The notes below the pieces were generated by a model. The model had not been told where the DNA came from. It saw only the letters and a program-made list of their open reading frames with translations, and ran no database searches. The translations under genes and the position numbers were made by a program. From the NCBI GenBank assembly GCA_037013685.1, contig CM072899.1, positions 9,156,479 to 9,220,478 of the forward strand: DNA of 64,000 bases, written 5' to 3'. Source of the DNA: Acridotheres tristis. Lineage: Eukaryota > Chordata > Aves > Passeriformes > Sturnidae. Each line of letters starts with the position of its first letter. The stretch's first letter is position 1. Positions 23,147 through 36,025 of this stretch are shown piece after piece.

Positions 23147-26100
23147 CCCCTACCGCCCGCTGCAGAGCCTCGGCCACCGCCGCCACGTGTGACTCTAGCC
23201 ACCGGCCCCTCTGCCGAGCTGGGCCTGCCAGTGCCTGCAAAAACCCCTCCGTCTCGCTGGGGAGTGCGAAGGCAGGGGCTGCCCGCAGCGCTGGGGGCAC
23301 TGCTGGCACCAAGGCCTCCAGCCAGGCCACCACGTAGTGCCCATTGGCCACTGCCAGCACTGGCATGGCACAGGATAGAGCTGCGGCAAACACCTCGCAG
23401 GGTGCCACAGTGGGGACATCATCAGGGTCGGGGTTGTGCCGGGGCCCAAGGCTGCTTTCAGCAGCCCCGGACTCTGGCACAACCTTAGCCCTGGTGTCCC
23501 ACTGGTGTGCAGCAGCCACGGCTGCCGGGGAGAGGAGGAGGATGATGGTGTCACTGTCACGTAGTGCCCGGTGGTGCTGGGCATGCAGCCAGGGTAGTGG
23601 CCCCAAAGCCGCCATCCCGCTGCCACCTCCTGGTGCTGCCACCACTGTCAGCCCGAGTGAGTGCAGAGCTGCCATCAAGGCACACGCTGCCCGTTCTGCC
23701 ACCGGCTCTGATGCGTGCACCAGCAGTGCCCGCCGGCCTTGCAGTGGACCTGAGGGGGAAATCATCAGTGCATCCGTCTAGACACCCTGTACCCACCCTA
23801 TGGTGCGAGGCATGCTGGGAAGCACCCACCATGGGGGAGACCATCTCCTGCCTCTGTCACCCAAGCTCCGCAGCATCCCCCGTACCCAAGCTAAAGAACA
23901 TCCACAATGGAAAGAAGCTGAGACCGCCATTGATGTGAGTCCCCCAGTCCCCTTGCCGAATCCTTTATCTACCCTAAGGGACAGACATGGTGAGAGGCAG
24001 GTAGCAATCTGACCCCTCCCATCCCCCATAAGGCTCTCACCCTCTTCTCTGTTTCCCTACACCCCTACCTACCCTGTCAGGCAGGCAAACATGAACTAAT
24101 TTGGGTGGGGGATCCCCTCACTCTGTCCTCTGACCCCTCTGGGATAGGCATAGACTGCCTGCCCCCCTCAAGGCCCCAGGCTCAACCCACACTCACCCTT
24201 GGAGCCATAACCAGCCCTCAGGGATTTCAGCCATCCTGTGGGGAGGAGAGGCAGTGAGGTCCCAGGAGCGGTCCCAGGCCAGGCACAGCCCCCAGAAGTG
24301 CACCACTCACCTTTCATATCCTCCTTCTTCATCAAGAGCAGCAGTAGGAGACAGGCGGCCCCCAGCAGCACCCCCATCCACACCAGTGCCCAGTGGGTAC
24401 GCAGGTCTGCAGGGCAGGATCTGCATTTACCAAGGGCCCCCAGCACCCAGCAAAGGTCTCCAGTGGCTCCACAGCGGGGTCCCCTCCCTCAGCCCTCTAT
24501 TATCCCTCCTCTACCCCACCATGGCTGTCAACACTTACACTTGTGCAGAGGACAGGCCCAGAGCACAACTCCAGTGCTGTTTGATGGGTGCCACAGCTGT
24601 GGGGGACACAGGGACATGTCAGACACTGCCCAGTCCCTGCCCACTGCTGCACACTGTGGCTGCTCACACTGACCTGCTGGCACTGCCCCCCTGCCACGTC
24701 CTGCTGCAGATCCTGCTCCAGCAGCCCAGGGTGTCCTGCTCCCTGCAACAATACAGCAGGTCAGACAGTGGTGCCACCACTGCCAGACACAGGAGTCCCT
24801 GTGCCACCAGCACCACTGCTGCCAGGACATGGAGGTTCCTTCTTTTTTACCGTGCTGGTGAAGCTGGCAAGGGGTGTGCAGGCACCCCACTCCATGGCAC
24901 ACAGTGAGGCATTCCCCCCATGCTCCAGCAGCAGGAGGTCATCGGGGCGGCCAGGCAGTGCTCCTGGGAATGTGCCAGGGGACTGGGTAGGTGGTGAAGG
25001 GAGGCCAAGGAGGGCTCCCCCCAGCTGGACCCACAGCCTCTACCCTCCCACCCCAGCAGTACTCACGGTCCCGCAGGCACTGGGTCAGCCGGACCTGCCC
25101 ACCGCTCCACACCTGCACCAGAGAGTGGATTAATAGTGCCTGGGGGTAATGTGGGGCTGCCCGTGAGACAGCTGTGGGGCAGAGTGGTGTCCTACCTGCA
25201 CGCAGAGGTTGGGGTGTGGCTGCAGCCCTCCAAACTCCTGGGGTCCCTGTGAGTGGAAGTGATGCTCCATAACTGTCACCACTATCCTTCACAAAGCCCC
25301 CAGAGCCCCACTGAGCCTCACTCACCTGCCCTCTGGCAGGCTGCTGTAGGCCAGGGAGGGGTTGGCAGGGCCCAGAGTGCACTGGCTGCCAGCAAGGCAC
25401 CAGCTCAGCCGGGAGGTCGCAGGGGGCTGAGAGGGAGCAGGTCAGCACATGCTCGTCGATGTGTAGGACCAGCCGGCTCTGCGCCCACAGGCGCTCCCAG
25501 GCCTCAGCATCTGCAGCAGCACCAGGAGAAGGATGTCACTTCGTATGGTGTCCCCTCAGGTCCCCCTGTGTCCCATCCCCCTAGAGCCCAGAGTGAAGGT
25601 ACCATGAGAGAAGGGACACAGGGTGGCCCGTAGTGGGTCTTGGGTTTCCGGCCAGACCTGGAAGTGGGGAGAGAGACAAGAAAAGTAGCCATGGTGTGAC
25701 CATGACCTGGCTGGCCCCCTTGGGATGCCAGAGGGAGATATATGGAGCTTGGAGCCCCTCTTTAGTGGCATCCTGCCACCCCTGCAGTGCTCGGTCGGAT
25801 GCCCACCTGCAGGCAGAGGCAGGGCAGCACCTCATCGGTGGGCAGGACATAGCTCATGGGACTGCTCTGCTACCAGCAACCAGATGTGGGTCACCCCGTG
25901 GCAAATCGCCACCAGCAGGGTCACCTAGGTGACCAGGGGACCCTCTCCCAGCACACTGCCTGTAACACAGACACGGCCTCTCGGGAATGGGAGGAAGGCA
26001 GTGACGGGAGAACAGATCGGGTGGGGGGTCAGGGAACAGGGTGCATACTCACCGCGGTCACTGCACGCCCTGGCCCACTGGTGCCATGGCTATGGTTGCG

Positions 26101-27398
26101 GTAGAGCCGGAGTGTGTAGTTGTGCCCTACTGCAGCCCCCTGCACCTCCACAACCACCTCCTTCTTCCCCGGGGAGACCCGCAGTCTGGGCACTGTATCA
26201 GAGGCAGCTCAGGTCACCCAGCTCCTGGAACTGCCCACCCAGCACCAAGGCACAGGGCACGGCACCCCCAGGGTCACTCTCACCCCTGGTATCCACTGCC
26301 TGGCTCCCCCCAGGGGATGCAAACCGAGGTGGGGTGACGCCAGCACCTACCTTGGCACTGGGGGACAGCAGCCTGTGCTGCGGGCCACGAACAGCCTGTG
26401 GGGACAACGAATCAGTGGGCAGGGGGGCTGCGGCCAGTGCAGGGGACCGGCCGGGACTTACCTGGCACCCGCTGCTGCTGGCTCAGCCTCTGCTGGCCCC
26501 ATGAATTCATGTATGCCGAGACGTGGAGTTCAGAGCCCAGCGGCGCCTCGAAGCACCGGAAGATCACCCAACCCTAGGCAGGAAAACCACCACCCCACTG
26601 CGGTGAGGCACCGGCATCGCCAGCACCCACCTCTCTGTGGCTCGGAAACAGGACCCCCATGCCACAGAGATGTGCTGATGCCAGCGCCCACATCCCCAGT
26701 GCCCAGGGTCTGACAATGTTGGGACACCCGTCCCTGGTGACCCGCATCTACATACCACGGTTCGGCCACGCAGCGTGGGTCTCAAGGGTGCCCAGACCTC
26801 CACAGCCACACAGCGGGATGAGGCATATGCGTGCCCGGAAAGAAGCAGCAGCCCGGTAACGTTGGGCTGGGATGAGGTGGCCCCACTGGCTGGTGACCAC
26901 TGTCCCCCATCACCGCTATCCTGTGTCCCAGAGGTGCCAGGCTGCGCGGAGAGGCGGGACTCGGTGGCGGGGCTGGTGGCAGGTGGCAAGGCCAGGCGCA
27001 CGCGTGCCTCCAGGCAGGGCACGCAGGCCATGGGCTCCGTGCAGCGCAGTGCCGGCTCCAGCCGCAGACGAGCCAGGGCCAGCCCGTGCCTGGGCCCCGG
27101 GGGCTCTGTCCCGCACAGCACATCGGTGTCTGGGGGGACAGAGAGGGCAGCATGGGGGAGGAGTCCCCATGCCCTGGGTGGGGTGGGGGCCATGGCATGG
27201 TGATGGCACTTACCCAAGAGGCGGCAGGTGAGGCCCTGGGGGAGGCAGGGGTAAGGCCAGTGGTGGTGCCAGGTGCCCGAAGCCAGCGCGCTGGTGTCAC
27301 CAACCTACCTGGGAGCAGGCCAGGGTGTCGCGGGGGTCCCCATGGCCACTCGCCGACCCCACCACCAGCACCAGCAGGAGCTGCCCCAGTGCCTGCAT
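23142..27398 (-). CDS. IL17RC: IL17RC, interleukin-17 receptor C chain
   Basis: Seventeen coding exons: 27398-27309, 27235-27214, 27129-26756, 26573-26462, 26395-26351, 26192-26053, 25866-25807, 25657-25603, 25510-25326, 25246-25196, 25112-25067, 24963-24851, 24742-24674, 24596-24539, 24406-24311, 24235-24197 and 23749-23142. All phases agree; 720 residues. It has a signal peptide, an ectodomain with human-matching blocks (RCFEAPLGSE, LPCLCLQVWP, HPNLCVQ, LWACPLHK), one membrane helix (WMGVLLGAACLLLLLL) and a cytoplasmic SEFIR domain in the last exon. With IL17RA it forms the receptor for IL-17A/F, and SEFIR recruits ACT1. The short N-terminus resembles human isoforms without the extra N-terminal insert. 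Head-to-tail with IL17RE and CRELD1. Confidence 0.95.
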
Positions 27399-27860
27399 GG
27401 TGGGGCCGGGGCCTCGGGGTGCCCCGGCCCCACGCTGGTTACTCCCCAACAGCCCCTGTCCTGGCTCCACGGGCCCCACCGCCGCCGCCGGCTCCTGCTT
27501 CCTGCTCTGATCCCGGACACCCGGGTCCTTGCGTGGCGTCAGCAACCGCCCTGGGGTGGGGCCTCCTGTTCCCGCACCGACCTCGGAGGGCTCCGTGTCC
27601 CGGCACCCTTGGGAGGGCTTGGGGCCCCACAGAGACGAGTTGGCTCCATGGCACGGGCACGGTGCCAGGCTGGCCCCAGCCAGGCGCAGCGGCGGTGGGA
27701 CATGGTGTGGCAACCGTGCCGGTACGGGCTGTGCCCAGCCGGGTGCGTCCTCTTGCCCCTCCGTGCCGCAGAGGAGCACTGGGCAGCCCCCAACCCTCCA
27801 GGGCACCAACAAATCCCCCCGGTACACCAGAGAGACAACAGGGCAGGGTGAAATGACACC
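27399..27860 (-). other. Gap between IL17RE 3' end and IL17RC start
   Basis: Must hold the IL17RC promoter and 5' UTR. It is GC-rich, but I see no TATA box and cannot place the transcription start. Confidence 0.5.
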
Positions 27861-27866
27861 TTTATT
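27861..27866 (-). terminator. IL17RE: Poly(A) signal AATAAA, IL17RE
   Basis: TTTATT on the plus strand, 500 bases past the IL17RE stop. The stretch between (27867-28365) is its 3' UTR, with nothing else recognised. Confidence 0.75.
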
Positions 27867-28365
27867 GCTTCCACCCCAGACCAAGTCCTGCTGGCAATAT
27901 CGAGGGCAAAGAGTAGGGCTGGGCTGTGCCCAGCACCTGTCCCTCTAGCCACCTGCACCTGGGCAGGGCAGGGAGCCTCCTCATCTAGCAGATTCTTCCT
28001 GCACCACCCCAACCCCTTGCTTGGCTGTGGCGTCCAAAGGGGCTTTTTTAGTCTCTCCTCTGGAGCAGGTCCCTGTGTGGGAATAAAGCTGCCCCTGCTT
28101 GGGACAGTATCTCTGCTCCTGGCCACAGATGATCAGGTGGATGCTCGCTCCAGCCCCAGCAGCACACTCCTTGACTGAAGCCAGTCCTGCTTGGACCCCT
28201 GCAGCCCCTTCCCGGGGCACCCACGGGTACCCCTCCTGCTGCCGCAATGGGCACACGCTCACCTGAGCCCTTCTTTCTCCTGGCAGAACCCCTGTCCTCA
28301 CCGGGGGGCTGTGCCCAGCCCTGCACCCCCTGCAGCCATGCCCTGCTCAGGCCCAGCCTGGCCAC

Positions 28366-31300
28366 TCAGGTGCCAGAAGCTGCCTCGGAGGGCCGGGGCG
28401 GGGGACTGCCCTCTCCAGCCCCCACCTCCAGCAGCCGATGCAGGAGGCCCCCCGCCCTGCCCCGACGGCAGCGGCGAGGAGCCGGGGGGCTGCCCCGCAG
28501 GGCACCCAGAAGACCGGGCAGCTGTCGGGGCAGGCGGTAGGTGGGCAGGGGCCGAAGGGGTCGGGGGACATCGCGGGGGCTGCAGAGCCGGCTGAAGTAT
28601 GCCAGGACCCACCCGCCGGCGCGGCCCGCCGCCCCCAGCTCCCCGTGCAGGCAGGCCATGGCTGCCCCAAAAATGTCATGGGCATCTCCGGGCGTCCCGT
28701 CGGCCATCCCGACCTGCCACCGATGAAAGAGCCGGGCACTGCCCCGGCTCCAGAGGAGGAGGACAGTGCCACGCTGGCGACCCACGCGGCTCCGTTGGGC
28801 ATAGAGCCAGGGCAAGGCGCCCGCCTGACCCAAGCCACCCGCTTCCCACAGGTCCAGGCGCACATCGCAGCCCAGCCCTGCGCGCAGCCGCTCGGCCAGG
28901 GCACACACCAGCCCCAGGTGCTCCTCTGAGTCTGGCGAGTACAGCAGCAGCACGGGGCGCCCACCAGGGACACCTGCAGGTTGGAGGGGACAGCAGTGAC
29001 AGCTCAGCTCCGTGTCCTACTGGCATCCCCTGGAGACACCCTGGCACCCAACAGCATCTGCCATCTACCACTCTCAGACCCCCTGCAGCCCAGGAACTGG
29101 CACCCCCTGGAACTCTCGCCCCTCTTGCCATCCCTTCGGCAGCCCCCTCGAGTGCTCCTCACCATCATCTGGCCTCCAGGCACCACGGCAGTTGAGGAGC
29201 AGCACAGTCACCACCAGTCCCAGCGCCAGCACCAGCCCTAGCAGCCCGAAGTGCCTGTGGGAGACTGGGAGAGGGGCAATAAAGGGGGTGTCTTCCCATT
29301 CCTACTGCCCCGACTCCCCTCCACGACCCCCTCTCACCATCGGGACAGAGCAGCTGCTTCCGAGCAAAATGCACATCCGAGCGCCACACCTAGGGAAGGG
29401 GCTGGGTAAGAGGGGGACCACGTTGGGTCCCCCATAGCACAGATGACAGCACAAGGGTCACCTTACCAGCACGCAGCTGCCCAGGACCTGCACTGGCAGC
29501 AGCAGCGTCAACTCCCCTGGAGCAGAGCCCTCCGGCTGCAAAGCACAAGGGCAGGGTCAATTTGGGTCTCTCCCCACAATGTCCCCCCAGCCCTGCACCA
29601 CTCACCTGTGTGACAGTGTAGAGTGGGGCCTCGGGTTCACACTGCCCACCCCGGTGCTGACACAGGGCTGCACTGAAGGCTGCAGGGATGCGGGAGGTGA
29701 GGTGCAGGCGCAGCTGGAGCCCCCAGACACTCACTGAGACATTCCAGGCAGTCTCTGCGGCCACCGGAGAGAGAGGGGAGGTTGCAGGATGCCCAATAAG
29801 GGTGAGGGGTGCAAGGGACCCTGGGGCAGGGCTGTGCTTAACCCAGGGCTGCCTCCTGCCCATAGGGCTCACCTGACTGGTGGGGACACTCCACATGGCT
29901 ACTGTTCTTGTAGGAGAACTGAGGAGAGGTGGGATCAACAAAGGGCAGGGTGAGCTGCCCTCACCCACCAAGCCCCCCAGCCCCTTCCAAGATGATGCCC
30001 ACCCACCCAGAGGGGCTTACTCGGAAGCAGAGCTGGGGGTGCACGTCCACCTTGTCTAGTACGTACACCTGGAACAAATGGTGGGTATATCACAGTTACC
30101 ATCTCTGACCCACATAGCCCACAGGCATTCCAGTGCCCACCCACTGCTCTACAGGGACCCTGAGATCCAGTGGATGCCCTAGCCAGTGTCACAGTCCCAC
30201 GTCCTCTGACACTTCAAGATCAGGAGCCCTCACCTGCTCATCCTCACTGGCTGTGGAATTGGGGATGTCGTGACAGGGTGCAGCCTCATCTGCTGCCTCC
30301 CTCCAGCAGAGGGTGGCCCGTGGGTGCAGGGGGCAGCTGGCATTCAGCACCATTGCCATCTGGTCCTTGCTGCTGGTACTGTAGTCGTGGAAGTGCACTG
30401 AGGACCACAGCTCGGGACCATCTGTGGAGCACCACATCAGTGTGGTGGGGAGACACCGAGGGACACCCCTGGGACTCAGCACCCCTCCCCACAGGCACCA
30501 GGCACTCACAAGCATCTGGCCGGTCACGGAAGGGGCAGTGTTTTCTCCGTGGGCTGTCGTGGTGGGAGTAGGAGGCCTGGGGCAGCAGAGCAGGACAGTC
30601 AGGGCAGGATATGCCCCCACCTCTCATGCGAGGGCAGAGGAAGGGGCTCTGGTGGCTGTAGGGGAGGGCAACCCACCTCAATGCACAGGCAGGGCACCAG
30701 GAACTTGTACGGCAGTGAGATGTGGTGGCCTCCTGGCACCAGCACCTGCAATATGGAAGGAGCATCAGCTGAGTCCATCAGCTGGCAGGGATTGTGTCCC
30801 CCATCTGGGATGGGGGTGTCGGAGGGCAGAGCCATTACCTGCTGGTGGAAGGGCCGGGGAAGTTCCTCACACTCCAGGGCCAGCTGGTGGCACAGCCGCA
30901 CCATGAGGGCAGGACCCGCGGGCACCCACACCTCAATGGCCCGCACCTCAGGGACCCAAGCATGGGTAAAGACAGGCCCTGCAGAGCAGGCAGGGGGTCA
31001 GCTGGTACCGGCGTCCCCCCAGGACACTTCCCACCCCTTCAGTCTCACCGGGTGGCTCAGCGGTAACCAGATGGCTGCAGCTTAGGGCCAAGCCCCGATC
31101 TGGGATCGTGCGAAGGGAGACGAGGACGTGCCGCCCGCTCTCTGCCGGGAAGCAGTCGAACTGCACCTGCCACTGCGTGGAGCAGGGGGTCACCGGGCGT
31201 ACGCCGAGCCTTGGTGTCCCCCGGCTCCACCGCCCACCGCAGACTCACCGTGGAGCTGCCCAACATCCGGCGTCGCTGCCAAACCTGCAGCCAGCCAGCC

Positions 31301-32276
31301 CGGTTGGAGCCCAGCTCCAGGAAGGTGAGCTGCAGTCCTCGGACACCGCCGAGCTCTGCGAGAAACAGGCGTGGGGTGCTGGCTGACATGAGTGGGGGGA
31401 CATGGTGTGTATCCCCTGCCGCGGGGATGTCCGGCCCCGCCATCCCCGCCCTTACCTGCAGTGGGGAGGGCCAGGCGCACCCGAAGGCAGGGCTGGCAGG
31501 GCTGCGCGGGCAGGCACAGCCGGGCACGGCTCAGCGACAGGGCGGGCGGCTCCAGCGGCGGCCCGGGGCGGGAAGGGCGGCGGCAGCGGGGGCGGCTCAG
31601 CGTCCTGTCGGCTGCAGGAGGAGAGCAGACGGGGGGCGGCCGTGCGCCGGGGGTCCCGCAGGCAGCAGAAGCCCCGGGGATTGGAAGTGCTTGGAAGGGA
31701 GAGAGCCCCGGGAAATCCCGGGGAGGTGTACTCGGAAGGGAGGTGCCCCGGGGATTCAAAGTCCGGGCAAACTGGGAGCCTCGGTAATTCGGAGTCCTCG
31801 GAAGCGAGAACCCCTGAGAATGGGGAGTCCTCGGAAACAGGGAGAGCCCCGGGGATCCGGAGTCTTTGGAAGCGTCGAGCCCCAGGGGCCAGGAAGTTTC
31901 GGGGACTGGGAGTCCTCGGAAGCGGGGTGCCCCGGAAACCGGGAGCGCCCCCCCCACCCATCCTCCAGGACCCAGTAGCCGCGGGCAGGGGAAGCCCCAC
32001 GATCCCGCTGCACCCTGGAGCCAGTATCGCCGGGCCGGAGCAGCCCCGCGCTGACAGCCCTGCCCCGCCGCTACTCACCGGTGGCCCGGCACTCCTGCAA
32101 GCAAAGAGACGGGGGTGAACGCGGCGCCGCCCGGCCCCCACCTTCTCCCTCCACCTCCCTTCCCCGGTGCTCACGAAGTTGGCGGAGACCCGGAGGCGGG
32201 TCACGGCGGCCCCGGTCCCAGGCGGCAGAAGCAGCAGCAGCGCGGCAGCAGCGGCGAGCAGCAGCGGGCGCCCCAT
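28366..32276 (-). CDS. IL17RE: IL17RE, interleukin-17 receptor E
   Basis: Sixteen exons: 32276-32175, 32094-32079, 31611-31456, 31355-31249, 31172-31049, 30978-30839, 30745-30677, 30576-30510, 30421-30234, 30068-30021, 29918-29873, 29754-29606, 29535-29467, 29389-29338, 29264-29163 and 28973-28366. All in phase; 680 residues (human 667). It has a signal peptide with a poly-Leu core, a Cys-containing ectodomain (FLVPCLCIE, HPQLCFR), the membrane-proximal block LLCPDVSHRH, a single helix (FGLLGLVLALGLVVTVLLL) and a SEFIR domain (VLLLYSPDSEE, VRLDLWEAGG, LAYFSRLC). The family member binds IL-17C with IL17RA in epithelia. The 29264 acceptor was preferred over one 10 bases downstream, because only it preserves frame and the VSHRH block. 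Exon 2 is only 16 bases. Confidence 0.94.
31660..31950. repeat. Degenerate minisatellite in IL17RE intron 2
   Basis: Plus-strand units built on GGAGTCCTCGGAAGCG...GAGCCCCGGGGATC, irregular period of about 33-50 bases, around six or seven copies. Entirely within the intron 31612-32078. Confidence 0.7.
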
Positions 32277-32425
32277 GGCTGAGCGCCGCCGCTCCCCGCC
32301 CCGCCCCGGGCCGGCCCCGCCGCATTCCTCCACCGGCACGTGCGGCCCCGCCGGCCCCCCCACCCCCCCCCGCTGCCAGGCGGCGCTTCCTGTGGCGCAG
32401 ACACGCGTGGGAGCGCGGACGGTGC
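32030..32425 (-). promoter_or_regulatory. IL17RE: GC-rich IL17RE promoter abutting JAGN1 3' end
   Basis: CpG-rich sequence around the IL17RE start codon. Only 149 bases separate the start codon from the JAGN1 poly(A) hexamer, so the IL17RE promoter must lie in or overlap the JAGN1 3' UTR or terminator. Confidence 0.55.
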
Positions 32426-32431
32426 TTTATT
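32426..32431 (-). terminator. JAGN1: Poly(A) signal AATAAA, JAGN1
   Basis: TTTATT on the plus strand, 225 bases past the JAGN1 stop. Confidence 0.75.
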
Positions 32432-32655
32432 TCCATAGAGCAACACGCGGAGGAAAGGGGCACGCACCCCAGGGACCCTGCACGGCCCCAGCCCTCGGGG
32501 GTCTCCCCCTTGTATGGGTGCCTGGGGCGGTGGTGTGGCTCAGACACCCACCCCGTGGTCCCCGAGGATCCCCCACCCACCGGAGCTGCGCCAGCGCTGC
32601 CCCACAGGACTGAACTGCAGAGCTTCAGCACCTCACGGAGCCCACCTATCCCCAC

Positions 32656-35420
<2,765 letters not shown>

Positions 35421-35467
35421 GAGCCTTAGTGCTGCAGGGGGACACCCACTCCACCCTCTGCCATCCC

Positions 35468-35473
35468 ATTAAA
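35468..35473 (+). terminator. RPUSD3: Poly(A) signal ATTAAA, RPUSD3
   Basis: Common variant hexamer 47 bases after the stop. Confidence 0.65.
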
Positions 35474-36025
35474 ATCCCCCCCTGCTGCCTGGGTGGCTCA
35501 GCACTCAGTTCTTTTCTTGGCACACAGAGGATGCATTTCTCCTGGCTGTCCCTCTGGCATTGCTGGGGGCACCAGCCTTGCCACCACTTTGGCACCTGCC
35601 CTGGTTCCCAGTTCTAGAATGCAGCAGTGTCATCACCTACCGCAGCTTCATCTGGCAGGGGCGACTACAAGCAGCTTTTCCTGCCTACTCTCTGCTCTGG
35701 TAGCCCCAGTTCCCGCCCACAGCCCCATCCCAGGGAGTCCAAACCCTCCCCACAACTCTGACACACAGAAAGTCTGAGACACACCTTATCACAGAATTAT
35801 TTTAAAATGCCCATGAGGGAGGAGGTAGGTACCACAACACAGCAATGGGAGCTCTTTAGGATGAGAGGTAGCCTGGTACTGCAATGTTGGTCCAGCAAGG
35901 ACAGACAGGGTGCTGTCCCCACCTGGGGGTGTCTCAGTGTCCCAAGTCTTCTGCATCCCAATGGGAGCTGCCGTGTGCTTCTACTCCAGGAATGGGGTCC
36001 TGGTACTCCATGCAGACAGAGATTG
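35474..36025. other. Convergent RPUSD3 / TTLL3 intergenic and 3' UTR
   Basis: Non-coding. The TTLL3 3' UTR must run in from the right, but I find no canonical AATAAA for it on the minus strand; an A/T-rich patch at 35795-35808 is the only candidate. Confidence 0.5.

Noticed and set aside
29163..29254. Alternative IL17RE acceptor CCCACAG at 29255-29256
   Set aside because: It would put the membrane helix out of frame with the previous exon. The acceptor 10 bases upstream keeps frame and restores the VSHRH block.
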